In this document: positions 32,585 through 43,067 of the stretch, piece after piece | How positions within the stretch are numbered: the stretch's first letter is position 1 | Layout: each line of letters begins with the position of its first letter | Origin: Alphaproteobacteria bacterium | Lineage (GTDB): Bacteria; Pseudomonadota; Alphaproteobacteria; Micropepsales; Micropepsaceae | DNA: 64,000 bases | Assembly: GCA_028871795.1 (NCBI GenBank) | Contig: JAGWMG010000014.1 | Coordinates: 28,272-92,271, forward strand | Direction of reading: 5' to 3' | Program-made: the position numbers and the translations under genes | Notes under the pieces: generated by a model | What the model was told of the DNA's origin: nothing | Databases searched by the model: none | The model's input: only the letters and a program-made list of their open reading frames with translations

Positions 32585-33686
32585 ACGCAACGAGGCCATG
32601 CGGGAGTTCCTCGCCCGCGCCGGATGGGGCAAAGCGGACAGTATTCCCCTGCCCGGCGACGCCTCCACGCGGCGCTACATCCGCCTGCGGCTCGGGGACC
32701 GCGCGGCGCTGCTGATGGATCAGCCGCAATCGGCCGAGACTCCGGCGGCATCGTCCGGCGCCACGCCCGACGAGAGACGCGCGCTCGGCTACAACGCGGT
32801 GGCCAGGCTGGCGGGCGCGGACTGCGCCCGCTTCGTCGCCGCCGCGAACTACCTGCGCAGCAAGGGTCTCAGCGCGCCGGAAATTTATGCGCACGATGCC
32901 GCGCAAGGCTTCGTCCTGATCGAGGACCTCGGCGACGATCTGTTTGCCGACGTGCTGAGGCGCGGCGCCGACGAGCCGGCGCTTTATGCCGCCGCCGCCG
33001 AGGTGCTGGCGAAGCTCCATGCCGACGCGGCGCCGAACGTGTTGCCGCCCGACAAAGATCTGCATGTTTACGACGAGACCGCGCTGCTGGCCGAAGTCGA
33101 TCTGCTCACCGAGTGGTTCTTCCCTGTCGCGCTGGGACGCAAAGCCGACACGGCCGAGAGCGAGGAACATCGCCATCTGTGGCGGCTGGCGCTGGCGCCG
33201 CATCTGCGCGCGCCGCCGGTGTTCGTCCACCGCGATTACCACGCGCAGAATCTGCTGTGGCTGCCGGCGCGCGGCGGCGTGGCGCGCGTGGGACTGATCG
33301 ATTTCCAGGACGCGGTGGCCGGGGCGAAAGCCTACGATCTGGTGTCGCTGATCGAGGATGCGCGCCGCGACGTGGCGCCGGCCGTTGGCGAAGGCGCCGC
33401 CGGGATCTATCTGAAAAACATGCGCGAGCAAGGTACCGCGCTCGACGCCGACGCCTTCGCGGCGGAAATGGCCGCGTTCGCCGCCCAGCGCAACGCCAAG
33501 ATCGTCGGCATTTTCGCGCGGCTGTTCCGGCGCGACGCCAAGCCGCGTTATCTGACTTATCTGCCCAGGGTCTGGTCCTATCTGGGGCGGGACCTCCAAC
33601 ATCCCGCGCTCGCCGCGCTCAAATCGTGGTATGACCGCGCCGTTCCCCACGAAGCGCGAGGCGTCCCGCGCCACGAAGGAGTATGA
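32565..33686 (+). CDS. amgK: N-acetylmuramate/N-acetylglucosamine anomeric kinase AmgK
   Basis: A 373-residue phosphotransferase of the aminoglycoside kinase-like (APH) fold with catalytic motif VFVHRDYHAQNLLW and metal motif LIDFQDAVAG. With the nucleotidyltransferase MurU, encoded directly downstream, it forms the anabolic recycling route that turns MurNAc into UDP-MurNAc and bypasses MurA. Substrate assignment follows from the MurU neighbour and family, not from the sequence alone. A minimal 1-nt gap to murU supports co-translation. Confidence 0.88.
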   Translation: MPPLPAERNEAMREFLARAGWGKADSIPLPGDASTRRYIRLRLGDRAALLMDQPQSAETPAASSGATPDERRALGYNAVARLAGADCARFVAAANYLRSKGLSAPEIYAHDAAQGFVLIEDLGDDLFADVLRRGADEPALYAAAAEVLAKLHADAAPNVLPPDKDLHVYDETALLAEVDLLTEWFFPVALGRKADTAESEEHRHLWRLALAPHLRAPPVFVHRDYHAQNLLWLPARGGVARVGLIDFQDAVAGAKAYDLVSLIEDARRDVAPAVGEGAAGIYLKNMREQGTALDADAFAAEMAAFAAQRNAKIVGIFARLFRRDAKPRYLTYLPRVWSYLGRDLQHPALAALKSWYDRAVPHEARGVPRHEGV

Positions 33687-33687
33687 C

Positions 33688-34413
33688 ATGAGTTCACCCA
33701 GGCGCGCGATGATCATGGCCGCCGGGCTGGGAACGCGCATGAGGCCGTTGGCCAACGATCTGCCCAAACCGCTGGTGAAGGTCGGCGGCAAGGCGCTGAT
33801 CGATCATGCCATGGACCGGCTGGCCGCGGCGGGCGTCACGACGATGGTCGTCAATCTCCACTACAAGGCCGATCTGGTCAAAGAGCACCTGGCCCGGCGC
33901 AAGGGCTTCGAGATCGTCTACTCCGACGAAAGCGACGGATTGCTGGGAACCGGCGGCGGAGTCGCCAAGGCATTGTCGCATTTCGGGAGCGAGCCCTTCT
34001 TCATCCACAATTCCGATACCGTGTGGGTGGAAGGCTACGGCGCCGCGCTGGAACGCATGAAGTCGCGCTGGGACCCGGCGGATATGGACGCGCTCCTGCT
34101 CATGGCGCCCATGGTCACCGCCATGGGTTACGAAGGTACCGGCGACTTTATGATGGACACCGCGGGCCGGCTGACGCGCGTGCCGCCGAGCCGCGTTTCG
34201 CCATTCGCCTATCCCGGCGTGCAGATCGTGCATCCGCGCCTGTTCGAAAATCTGCCGAGCGGAGGCTTCTCGACCAACGTCCTGTGGGACCGGGCCATCG
34301 AAAAGGAACGGCTGTTCGGCGTGCGTCTCGACGGCGTGTGGATTCACGTCGGCACCCCGGAAGCCGTCGCCGAGGCCGAAGCATATCTGGCAGACCTTGC
34401 CCCCGCCGTCTGA
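33688..34413 (+). CDS. murU: MurNAc-1-phosphate uridylyltransferase
   Basis: A 241-residue sugar nucleotidyltransferase with signature MIMAAGLGTRMRPLANDLPKPLVKVGGKALIDH (given here as the N-terminal 40 residues, split by the loop) and a Mg-binding HNSDTVW. It makes UDP-MurNAc from MurNAc-1-phosphate and UTP. ATG 33688 is preceded by GAAGGAG. It overlaps the TTG start of addB by 17 nt. Confidence 0.9.
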   Translation: MSSPRRAMIMAAGLGTRMRPLANDLPKPLVKVGGKALIDHAMDRLAAAGVTTMVVNLHYKADLVKEHLARRKGFEIVYSDESDGLLGTGGGVAKALSHFGSEPFFIHNSDTVWVEGYGAALERMKSRWDPADMDALLLMAPMVTAMGYEGTGDFMMDTAGRLTRVPPSRVSPFAYPGVQIVHPRLFENLPSGGFSTNVLWDRAIEKERLFGVRLDGVWIHVGTPEAVAEAEAYLADLAPAV

Positions 34414-37375
34414 CAACGCGCGCGGCGCCAACGTCTTCACCATCCCCGCCGGCGCGCCCTTTTCCGCGACCTTGGCGCAGGGACTTTTGCGCCGCCTCGG
34501 AACCGACGGGCCGTTCGCTCTCGCCGACGTCACGATCTATCTGCCGACGCGGCGCGCGGCACGCGGCATCGCCGAGATCTTCGCCAAGGAAGCCGGTGGC
34601 GCCGCGTTGCTGCCGGACTTCAGGCCGCTGGGCGACGTGGACGAAGACGAGCTGCTGCTCGCCGACGAGGCGCTGGACCTGAAACCGGCGATTGCGCCGC
34701 TGCGCCGGCGCCTGCTGCTGGCGGCACTGATCCGCCGCTGGAGCCTGGCGCGAGACTACGGACGCATGAACTTCGGGCAGGCGGCAGGCCTCGCCAAGAG
34801 CCTGGCCGGCGTCATCGACGAAGTGGAACGGCAAGGCGCCGATCTGAAAAAGCTCGACGACCTCGCGCCGCTGGCGTTGGCCGAGCACTGGGCCGAGGTC
34901 AAGGAATTCCTCTCACTGATCCGCACGCAATGGCCCGCGCTGCTGGAGGCCGAAGGCTGCGTCAATCCCGAAGCGCACCGGGGCGAAGCGCTGCGCGCCT
35001 TGGCGAAACGTTTGCAGGAAGATCGGCCCGACCGTCCCATCGTCGCCGCCGGTTCCACCGGCAGCATTCCGGCAACCGCGGAACTGCTTGGCGTCGTCGC
35101 GCGCCTGCCGAAGGGCGCCGTCGTCCTGCCGGGGCTGGACCGCGAACTGGACGAAGACAGCTGGCGGCGGCTCGATCCCGGCCATCCCCAATTCGCCTTG
35201 AAGCAGTTGCTGGAACGGATCGGCGTCGAGCGGCGGCGTGTCGCCGATTGGATGCCGCCGGCGGGGTCGCAGCGGCGCGAGCAAATCCTGCGCGAAGTGC
35301 TGCGCCCGGCACCGACGACCGATGCCTGGCGAACCCTGGCGGAAAAGGACACCGGCGAGCTGTCGAATGGCCTCGACGGACTGTCGCTGGTGGAAGCCGC
35401 CGACCCGGCGGAGGAAGCGTCCGTCATCGCGCTTCTGCTGCGCGAAGCTCTGGAGGCGCCGGCACAAACGGCAGCGCTAGTGACGCGCGATCGGTCGCTG
35501 GCGCGGCGCGTGACGGCAGAGCTTGGCCGCTGGTCGATCGCCATCGACGATTCCGCCGGCCGTCCGCTGGCGCAAACCGAGGCCGGTGCTTTTCTTTGCC
35601 TGATCGCCGAAGCCGTCGACAGCGGCTTCGCGCCGGTGCCACTGCTGGCTCTGCTCAAGCATCCCTTCGCCGCGATGGGCCAGGATGCCGCCGTTTTCCG
35701 CGCGCGGGCGAGAGACCTCGATCTGGTGCTGCGGGGGCCGCGCCCCGATTGGGGCCTGGACGGCATCGCCTCCGCTGTCGCTCATGCCTTTGAAGAAGCG
35801 GACGAAGAAGACCGTCCCGCACGGTCGGCACTGCGGACCTGGCTCGCAAAGGTCGCCGAGACGCTGGCGCCGTTCGCAACCGTCCTGGCAAAGCCCGACG
35901 TCGCGATCGGCGAGGCGCTGACGGCGCATGTCGCAGCCGCGGAAAGACTGGCGCAGGAACAAACGTTGTGGCGCGGGACGGCGGGCGACGTCGCGCACCA
36001 GTTCGTCAGGGAGCTGTCGGAGGCGGCCGCGGATTTGCCGCCCATCGAAGCGCGCTCGTACACGGCATTGTTCCGCGCCTTGGCGGAAGAACCTTCCGTG
36101 CGACCCCCATTCGGCCGTCACCCCCGCCTTGCCATCCTGGGGCCGCTGGAAGCCCGCCTGCAGCATTTCGATCTGGTCGTGCTCGGCGGTCTGAACGAAG
36201 GTTCGTGGCCGGCGTCCGCCGCCAACGACCCCTGGTTCTCCCGCCCGATGCGGCGCACGCTGGGCCTGGAGCAGCCCGAACGCGCCATCGGCCTTTCCGC
36301 GCACGATTTCGCGATGCTGGCGGGGGGACCGCGCGTCGTGCTGACGCGGGCGGTCAAGTCCGAAGGAGCTCCGACCGTGGCCTCGCGCTGGCTGCAGCGT
36401 CTGATCCAGCTCACCCGAGGCTTGAAGCTCGAAACGGCGTTGACGCCGCCTGCGCCTTACCGGCAGATCGTCGCGGCGCTGTCCGATCCCGGCAAAGCGA
36501 CGCCGATCGCCCCGCCCTCGCCGCGACCGCCGGTGGAGGCGCGGCCGCGCAAACTGTCGTTCACGGAAATCGAAACCTGGGTGCGCGATCCTTACGCCAT
36601 CTACGCCAAGCGCATCCTGAGGCTGAAGCCGCTCGATCCGCTGGATGCGCAGATCGGGCCGATGGAACGCGGCAGCGCTCTGCATCGCGCGCTGGAACTG
36701 TTCGTCCGACGGTTCCCGCACGAATTGCCGACCGATGCCGCCATGCACCTGGTCTCGATCGCCGACGAGGTGTTCGACGAACTGGGCACGCCGAAAGCCA
36801 CCCTGGCACTGTGGCGGCCGCGCTTCCTGAGAGCCGCAACCTGGTTCGTCGAGCAGGAACGCAAACGGCGCGGGACCATCGCCGAGAGCTTCGTCGAAAT
36901 CAAAGGCGAGCGAACGTTCAAGGGGCCGGCGGGAGATTTCGTGCTTTACGGCCGGGCCGACCGCATCGACCGGCTGAAAACGGGCGGCGGAGTCGTCCTT
37001 GACTACAAGACGGGCACCCCACCCACCGATCCGCAGGTGCTCAAGCATCTGGCGCCGCAGCTGCCGCTGGAAGGAGCCGTGCTGATGGCGGGCGGCTTCA
37101 AGGAGATCGGACCGCTGGAGCCGATGGAACTGGTCTACGTGCGCATCACCGGCGGCGCGGAAGCGGGCGAATTCAAAACCGTCAAGACCGACGCCAAGGA
37201 CATCGCGCGCGAGTCGGCCGAAAGGCTTGCCCGGCGCATCGCGGCATTCGACGACGAAGGGAAAGCCTATGAATCGCGCGTCGGGCCGCTCTTCGCCAAG
37301 GTGGCGAGCGACTACGATCATCTGGCGCGCGTGCGGGAATGGTCGGTTAGCGGCTGGAGCGGAGAGCGCGAATGA
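34397..37375 (+). CDS. addB: Double-strand break repair protein AddB (alphaproteobacterial type)
   Basis: A 992-residue protein with a helicase-like N-terminus lacking a canonical Walker A, LPTRRAARGIAEIF near the start, and a C-terminal PD-(D/E)xK nuclease domain with LYGRADRIDRL and VVLDYKTGTPP. It forms the AddAB helicase-nuclease that processes breaks to the recombination hotspot. The likely start is TTG at 34397, inside murU; no ATG is nearer in frame. The addA start overlaps its stop. Confidence 0.92.
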   Translation: MPPPSDNARGANVFTIPAGAPFSATLAQGLLRRLGTDGPFALADVTIYLPTRRAARGIAEIFAKEAGGAALLPDFRPLGDVDEDELLLADEALDLKPAIAPLRRRLLLAALIRRWSLARDYGRMNFGQAAGLAKSLAGVIDEVERQGADLKKLDDLAPLALAEHWAEVKEFLSLIRTQWPALLEAEGCVNPEAHRGEALRALAKRLQEDRPDRPIVAAGSTGSIPATAELLGVVARLPKGAVVLPGLDRELDEDSWRRLDPGHPQFALKQLLERIGVERRRVADWMPPAGSQRREQILREVLRPAPTTDAWRTLAEKDTGELSNGLDGLSLVEAADPAEEASVIALLLREALEAPAQTAALVTRDRSLARRVTAELGRWSIAIDDSAGRPLAQTEAGAFLCLIAEAVDSGFAPVPLLALLKHPFAAMGQDAAVFRARARDLDLVLRGPRPDWGLDGIASAVAHAFEEADEEDRPARSALRTWLAKVAETLAPFATVLAKPDVAIGEALTAHVAAAERLAQEQTLWRGTAGDVAHQFVRELSEAAADLPPIEARSYTALFRALAEEPSVRPPFGRHPRLAILGPLEARLQHFDLVVLGGLNEGSWPASAANDPWFSRPMRRTLGLEQPERAIGLSAHDFAMLAGGPRVVLTRAVKSEGAPTVASRWLQRLIQLTRGLKLETALTPPAPYRQIVAALSDPGKATPIAPPSPRPPVEARPRKLSFTEIETWVRDPYAIYAKRILRLKPLDPLDAQIGPMERGSALHRALELFVRRFPHELPTDAAMHLVSIADEVFDELGTPKATLALWRPRFLRAATWFVEQERKRRGTIAESFVEIKGERTFKGPAGDFVLYGRADRIDRLKTGGGVVLDYKTGTPPTDPQVLKHLAPQLPLEGAVLMAGGFKEIGPLEPMELVYVRITGGAEAGEFKTVKTDAKDIARESAERLARRIAAFDDEGKAYESRVGPLFAKVASDYDHLARVREWSVSGWSGERE

Positions 37376-40300
37376 GCAGCGACGCCCTCGCCGCTTCCGA
37401 CCCGAGGCGCTCCGCCTGGGTTTCCGCCAATGCCGGCGCGGGAAAGACGCACACGCTGGCAAATCGCGTGACGCGGCTACTGTTGGCCGGCGCCCGCCCC
37501 GAACGCATCCTGTGCCTCACGTATACGAAGGCCGCAGCGGCTGAGATGGCGGGACGGCTGTTCGATCAGCTCGGCCGCTGGTCGATGCTGCCCGACCAAG
37601 AATTGACGAAGAACATTGCCGACGTCGGTGCCGAGGCTGGCGGGGGGAAAGAACTGAAGAAGGCGCGCCGCCTGTTCGCCGACGCACTGGAAACGCCCGG
37701 TGGGCTCAAGATCCAGACCATCCACGCCTTCTGCCAGTACGTGCTGACGCGCTTTCCGCTGGAAGCGGGAGTGCCCGCATCGTTCCGCGTGCTCGACGAA
37801 CGCACCGCCCGCGACCTGATGGCGCAGGCTCGCGCCCGCGTGCTGGAGCGCGCCGGCTCCGGCGATACGCCGCGCGCCGCCGCCATCGCCTATCTGGCCA
37901 CCCATCTCAGCGACTTCCGGCTCGAGCGCATTCTCGACGCCGCGCTGGGCACCGACCGCAACAAGCTCGACGCTTTCCTGGCGAAGGCCGCCGCGGACGA
38001 GTGGAAGGGTTTGCTTTGCCGGGCGCATAGCGCCGATCCCAACGACACGGCGGATTCCATCGCGGCGGCCTTCGCCCATGGTCTGGACGCCGAGGAGGCG
38101 GCTTTGCGCGCTACTGTCGCCTGGCTGACCGCAGGCAGCACGAACGACACCAAGCGCGGCATGGCATTGGCCGTCGCCTTGGAAAACATAGATGCATCCG
38201 CGCGGCTCGAGGCCGTTCGAGACGCCCTTCTCACCCAGGATGGTGCGCTTCGCGCCACCTTGGCGACAAAGGCTCTGGCGCAGGCCCGCCCCGATCTTCT
38301 TGCCTATCTGGAAGCACTCGGCCGCCGCGTGCTGGAGTTCGAAAACCGCCTGCGTGCGACACATGCTGCCGCGCTCGCCGAAGCGGCGCTGACGATCGTC
38401 GCCGCGGTGCGCGAGGTCTATGCCGCGGAGAAGCGCGCCCGCAGCGCGCTCGACTACGACGATCTGATCGTCGAAACGCACCGCCTGCTCAAGCAATGCG
38501 GCGCGGCCTGGGTCCTCTACAAGCTCGACGAAGGCATCGACCACATCCTGATCGACGAAGCGCAGGACACCAGCGCCCTGCAATGGGACATCATCCAGAG
38601 CCTGACGGACGAGTTCTTCGCCGGCGAAGGCGTCGAGCGGGCGATGCCGAGAACCCTGTTCGCGGTGGGCGACGAGAAGCAGTCGATCTTCAGCTTTCAG
38701 GGCGCCGATCCGGTGCAGTTCGACATCCGGCGCCGGTTCTTCGAGAGCCGGGCCATGCAGGCCGGCCGCGATTTTTCCTACAAGCATCTGCGCACCTCGC
38801 GGCGGTCGGCGCCGGAGATCCTGCGTTTCGTGGACGAGACCTTCGCCGATCCGGCGGCACGCGAGGGACTGACCTCCGGCAATCTGGAAATCGGGCATGA
38901 GGCGTTGCGCACCGAAGCCAAGGGCCGCGTGGAATTCTGGCCGACGCTGAAGCCAAGCGATGCGCCCGCCCCCGATCCCTGGGATCTGCGCCCGGTCGAT
39001 CTGGAGCGCAGCGACAGCCCGGTCGTGCGCCTCGCCGACCGCATCGCCGACCAGATCAAGGACTGGCTGGAGCGGCGCGTCACCCTGCCGGGCCGTAAGG
39101 AGGCGATCAAGCCCGGCGACATCATGGTCCTGTTGCCGCGGCGCGAGCCGTTCGGCGGTGAAATTATCCGCAAGCTGAAGGATCGCGGCGTGCCGGTGGC
39201 GGGCGCCGACCGCATCAAGCTCACCGAACAGATCGCGGTGATGGACCTGATCGCGCTGGGGCGCTTTGCGCTCCTGCCGGAAGACGATCTCAATCTGGCG
39301 GCGCTGCTGCGTTCGCCGCTGGTCGGGCTCGGTGAAGAAGACCTCTTCGCGCTCTGCCACGCGCGCCAAGCGACGCTGTGGCAGGAGATTTCGCAACGGC
39401 GCGAGAAATTCGTACAAGCACACGTCTTCCTGGCGGAGGTGCGCGCGCGCGCCGACCGCACGCCGCCGTTCGAATTCTACGCCCAGGTTCTGATCCAAAC
39501 CCGCAAGAAGCTGCTGGCCCGCCTGGGTCCGGAAACCGGCGATTCGATCGACGAATTCCTGTCGCTGGCGCTGGCTTACGAAAGCGCCAACACGCCGTCA
39601 CTGGAAGGTTTCCTGCACTGGATCGAGTGCGGCGGTGCCGAAGTCAAACGCGACATGGAACGTGGCCGCAACGAAGTGCGGGTGATGACCGTGCACGGCG
39701 CCAAGGGGCTCGAAGCCGACATCGTCATCCTGCCGGACACCGCCTCGCTGCCCGATGTGGCCAAGGGACATCTTCTGTATACGGATGAAGGCGTGCTGTT
39801 TCCGCTCTCCGACAGGGCCGCGCCGGAAAAGGTCAGGCAGGCGAAACTCGCGGCCCAGGCCGAGGCGCTCAAGGAGCACCGCCGCCTCTTCTACGTCGCG
39901 CTCACCCGCGCCAAGGAGCGGCTCATCATCTGCGGCTTCGAGAACAAGAAGGGCATCAAGGAAGGCTCCTGGCATCGGCTTGCCGAACGCGCGGCAAACG
40001 CGCTGGGGACCGAAACCGCGCAGGACGACGCGACCATCCGGGTCTTTGGAGACGCGATCCCCGGCCCATCCGCCGGCGAGGCCGCAGCCGCGCCCGCCGC
40101 CATCGTGATTCCCGATTGGGCGCACACGCCGCCGAAAACGGAACGTCCGTCGCCCTGGCTCATCCGGCCCTCCGCGGCGGCGGGCATCGACGAGCCGGCG
40201 CTGCCGTCGCCGCTGGGACAGAATGGCGCAGCGCGATTCCGCCGAGGGCGTCTCGTCCACGCCATGCTGGCGCATCTGCCCGGCGTGCAACGCGAGCGGC

Positions 40301-40770
40301 GCGAAGCGGCAGCGCGAAAGTTCCTGCGGGCGCGCGGGCTCGACGAGCCAGAAGCCGCCCGCTTGTCCGCCGAGACACTGGCCGTCCTCGACGATCCGAG
40401 GTTCGCAGCCGCCTTCGCGCCCGACAGCCGTGCCGAAGTCGCCATCGTCGCCGATCTGCCGGAATTGGGCCCCGGCGCCCGCGTCCATGGCCGCGTCGAC
40501 CGCCTGGCGGCCGACGGCGACAATGTCCTCATCGTCGATTTCAAGACGAACCGCCCGCCGCCTGCCCGCGAACAGGACGTGCCGCAAATCTATGCGACAC
40601 AAATGGCCCTATATCGCGCCGCGGCGGAAAGGATATTCCCCGGAAAGCGAATCGACTGCGCGCTGGTGTGGACCGAGGGCCCCACCTTGATGCCGCTGAG
40701 CGACACCCTGCTAGACGCCGAAACGGGCCGCATTCGCGCCCGCCTTGACCGCGATGGGCCCGGTTCCTAG
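37372..40770 (+). CDS. addA: Double-strand break repair helicase AddA
   Basis: A 1132-residue UvrD-type helicase-nuclease. Walker A SANAGAGKTHTLANRV, motif Ia LCLTYTKAAAAEMA, Walker B HILIDEAQDTSALQW, motif III VGDEKQSIFSFQGADP, motif V VMTVHGAKGLEADIVIL and motif VI FYVALTRAKERLI are all seen; the C-terminal nuclease has VLIVDFKTNRPP. It is the motor of AddAB. It shares an ATGA overlap with addB. Confidence 0.95.
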   Translation: MSSDALAASDPRRSAWVSANAGAGKTHTLANRVTRLLLAGARPERILCLTYTKAAAAEMAGRLFDQLGRWSMLPDQELTKNIADVGAEAGGGKELKKARRLFADALETPGGLKIQTIHAFCQYVLTRFPLEAGVPASFRVLDERTARDLMAQARARVLERAGSGDTPRAAAIAYLATHLSDFRLERILDAALGTDRNKLDAFLAKAAADEWKGLLCRAHSADPNDTADSIAAAFAHGLDAEEAALRATVAWLTAGSTNDTKRGMALAVALENIDASARLEAVRDALLTQDGALRATLATKALAQARPDLLAYLEALGRRVLEFENRLRATHAAALAEAALTIVAAVREVYAAEKRARSALDYDDLIVETHRLLKQCGAAWVLYKLDEGIDHILIDEAQDTSALQWDIIQSLTDEFFAGEGVERAMPRTLFAVGDEKQSIFSFQGADPVQFDIRRRFFESRAMQAGRDFSYKHLRTSRRSAPEILRFVDETFADPAAREGLTSGNLEIGHEALRTEAKGRVEFWPTLKPSDAPAPDPWDLRPVDLERSDSPVVRLADRIADQIKDWLERRVTLPGRKEAIKPGDIMVLLPRREPFGGEIIRKLKDRGVPVAGADRIKLTEQIAVMDLIALGRFALLPEDDLNLAALLRSPLVGLGEEDLFALCHARQATLWQEISQRREKFVQAHVFLAEVRARADRTPPFEFYAQVLIQTRKKLLARLGPETGDSIDEFLSLALAYESANTPSLEGFLHWIECGGAEVKRDMERGRNEVRVMTVHGAKGLEADIVILPDTASLPDVAKGHLLYTDEGVLFPLSDRAAPEKVRQAKLAAQAEALKEHRRLFYVALTRAKERLIICGFENKKGIKEGSWHRLAERAANALGTETAQDDATIRVFGDAIPGPSAGEAAAAPAAIVIPDWAHTPPKTERPSPWLIRPSAAAGIDEPALPSPLGQNGAARFRRGRLVHAMLAHLPGVQRERREAAARKFLRARGLDEPEAARLSAETLAVLDDPRFAAAFAPDSRAEVAIVADLPELGPGARVHGRVDRLAADGDNVLIVDFKTNRPPPAREQDVPQIYATQMALYRAAAERIFPGKRIDCALVWTEGPTLMPLSDTLLDAETGRIRARLDRDGPGS

Positions 40771-40801
40771 ATATAGAACCGTCACATGTGAGGAAATGCG
40801 T

Positions 40802-41125
40802 ATGTCTTCGCCGATTAAGATCTCCGATGCGTCGTTCCAGAGCGATGTCCTGAATGCGAAAAAGCCAGTCCTGGTCGACTTCTGGGCCGAATGGTGCGGA
40901 CCTTGCCGCATGATCGCCCCGGCGCTCGAAGAACTGGCGGCGGAACTCGGCGACAAGGTGACGATCGCGAAGCTCAACATCGACGACAATCCGACGACGC
41001 CGCAGAAATACGGCGTGCGCGGCATTCCCACCATGATGATCTTCAGCCAGGGCCAGGTGGCGGCGACCAAGGTCGGCGCCCTGCCCAAGTCGAAGATCAA
41101 GGAATGGATCGAAAGCTCGATCTAA
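40802..41125 (+). CDS. trxA: Thioredoxin
   Basis: A 107-residue thioredoxin with active site FWAEWCGPCRMIAP, the cis-proline segment GIPTMMIF and TKVGALPKSKIKEWIESS. It reduces protein disulfides in the cytoplasm. ATG 40802 fits a GAGGA ribosome site at 40790; ATG 40796 (two residues longer) is possible. It lies 31 nt after addA and ends overlapping the convergent DUF805 stop. Confidence 0.95.
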   Translation: MSSPIKISDASFQSDVLNAKKPVLVDFWAEWCGPCRMIAPALEELAAELGDKVTIAKLNIDDNPTTPQKYGVRGIPTMMIFSQGQVAATKVGALPKSKIKEWIESSI

Positions 41126-41670
41126 CGCAGCGGGTCCGGCCCGAAACGGTTTTCGCCGGACGTGCCGCGGAAGAAGAACAGCTCGATAAAAGCCCAAAGC
41201 CCAAGAATCGTGCCGACGAGATGGGCCATTCCCGGCCCCATGCCCAACGGACCAAAAAACGGTCCCATGGCAAAGACGTTCGGCGCAGCCATTGAATGAA
41301 AGATGGCCAGCCCCCACGGAATGAAGACGAATGGGAGCAGCCACCAAGCGCTCTTGTTGCGGTCGTGGAGCCTCTTTGTATACACGGCCAGAAGCGCAAA
41401 GAAGTACAGCAGAACAAGCAGCGCGATGACGCCGACAGCGATCCAGCCAGTTCCGTTGACCGGATCGGGCCACGGCAGCGGCGCACGTCCCAGCGCGTAC
41501 CCCGCCTTGGAGTTCTCGGCCATCGCGTGAAAAGAATGGACATAGTTCGTCCAACTCAACCCAAACCTCGCGACAAGGCCGACCACGATTTCCCACGCGA
41601 GCGTAACCAGAATGAACAGCCAAATCTTGGCGCGGTTGATCCGGCCCTGAAAGCTGAAAAGGTACGACAT
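41122..41670 (-). CDS. DUF805 family membrane protein
   Basis: A 182-residue protein beginning MSYLFSFQGRINRAKIWLF, typical of DUF805 (formerly YhaH-like), with about four helices and the YTKRLHDRNKSAWWLLPFV motif between the second and third. The function of the family is unknown. ATG 41670 is preceded by GGGGGG. It is separated from folC by 83 nt with no clear signal. Confidence 0.87.
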   Translation of the reverse strand: MSYLFSFQGRINRAKIWLFILVTLAWEIVVGLVARFGLSWTNYVHSFHAMAENSKAGYALGRAPLPWPDPVNGTGWIAVGVIALLVLLYFFALLAVYTKRLHDRNKSAWWLLPFVFIPWGLAIFHSMAAPNVFAMGPFFGPLGMGPGMAHLVGTILGLWAFIELFFFRGTSGENRFGPDPLR

Positions 41671-41753
41671 GAATCCCCCCCATTTAGTCCCAGCACGCAA
41701 CTATGACTTGAACTAAGAGTTTAGGGAAGCCACAGGACTGAGACTGGAACACC

Positions 41754-43067
41754 TTATCCGTTCTCCGCCAGCACCTGGCCCGCCAGATAAAGCGAGCCGC
41801 AGATGAGGATGCGCGGCGGCGCATCGCGCGGCTCGATGCGGGCGCGCGCCGCGATCTGCATCATGGCGTCTTCCACATCCTCGGCAGGCGCGGCGTCGAG
41901 GCCTGCCGTGCGCGCGCAGTCGTACAGGGCGCCGGCGCCCAGGCTCGCTTCCTCGCCGGGAATGTCGACGGTGACGATGTGCCGCGCGAGGCCGCGGAAG
42001 GCGGACAGGAAGCCGACGGCATCCTTGGTCTTCAGCATTCCGCAGATGAGATAGAGGGGTTTTTGCGCCCGCTCCTCGAAATCCGCCATGGCGCGCGCCA
42101 CGGCGACGGCGCCGTGCGGATTATGCCCGCCGTCGAGCCAGACTTCGGCACCGTCCGGCGCGGCGTCGATCAGCGGACCGCGCGACAGACGTTGCAGGCG
42201 CGCCGGCCATTCGACGGTTTTCAGGCCCTGCTCGATGGCGCCGTCCTTGGCCCAAACACCTCCGACGCGCCGTAAGCCGGCAATCGCCAGCGCGGCATTT
42301 TCGATCTGATGACGCCCTATCAGCCGCGGCAACGGCAGGTCCAGCAATCCGTCGTGATCCTGATAGACCATGCGGCCGTGTTCCTGGTGGGCGAAGAAAT
42401 CCTGACCGAACATCGAAGCCGGCGCGCCCAACGCGTCGGCGCGGCGCAGGATCACGTCGCGCGGCGCATCGTCCTGCGGGCCGACGATCACGGGCACACC
42501 CGGCTTGATGATGCCGGCCTTCTCGGCGGCGATGTCGGCCAGCGAATTCCCGAGAAATTCGGCGTGGTCCAGGCCGACGGGCGTGACGACGGTCAGGCGC
42601 GGGCGGGCGATCACGTTGGTGGCGTCGTATGTCCCGCCGAGGCCGACTTCCATCACCAGCGCATCGCCCGGACGACGCGCGAAGGCGAGCAAAGCCGCCG
42701 CCGTGGTGATCTCGAAGAACGTGATGGGCCGGCCCTCGTTCGCCTGCTCGCACTCCAGCAGGAGGCCCATCAGCTCCGCTTCGCTGATCAGGTTGCCCGC
42801 CACGCGGATGCGCTCGTGGAAACGCACCAGGTGCGGCGAGGTATAGACATGCACCCGACGGCCGCCCGCTTCCAGCATGGAGCGGACAAAGGCGCAAACC
42901 GAGCCCTTGCCGTTGGTGCCGGCGACATGGATCACCGGCGGCAGACGCTTCTCGGGATGGCCGAGCGCGCCCAGCAACTGAAGAATCCGATCTAGCGCCA
43001 GATCGATTCTCTTGGGATGGAGCTTCAGAAGTCGGTCGAGGATCGCGTCGCTGCCGGCGCGGCTCAT
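41754..43067 (-). CDS. folC: Bifunctional folylpolyglutamate/dihydrofolate synthase
   Basis: A 437-residue Mur-ligase-type enzyme with ATP-binding loop [20 protein letters not shown], the [13 protein letters not shown] motif and [10 protein letters not shown]. It adds glutamate to dihydropteroate and to folates. Its ATG overlaps the accD stop by 4 nt. It is the distal gene of the trpF-trpB-trpA-accD-folC block. Confidence 0.95.
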   Translation of the reverse strand: MSRAGSDAILDRLLKLHPKRIDLALDRILQLLGALGHPEKRLPPVIHVAGTNGKGSVCAFVRSMLEAGGRRVHVYTSPHLVRFHERIRVAGNLISEAELMGLLLECEQANEGRPITFFEITTAAALLAFARRPGDALVMEVGLGGTYDATNVIARPRLTVVTPVGLDHAEFLGNSLADIAAEKAGIIKPGVPVIVGPQDDAPRDVILRRADALGAPASMFGQDFFAHQEHGRMVYQDHDGLLDLPLPRLIGRHQIENAALAIAGLRRVGGVWAKDGAIEQGLKTVEWPARLQRLSRGPLIDAAPDGAEVWLDGGHNPHGAVAVARAMADFEERAQKPLYLICGMLKTKDAVGFLSAFRGLARHIVTVDIPGEEASLGAGALYDCARTAGLDAAPAEDVEDAMMQIAARARIEPRDAPPRILICGSLYLAGQVLAENG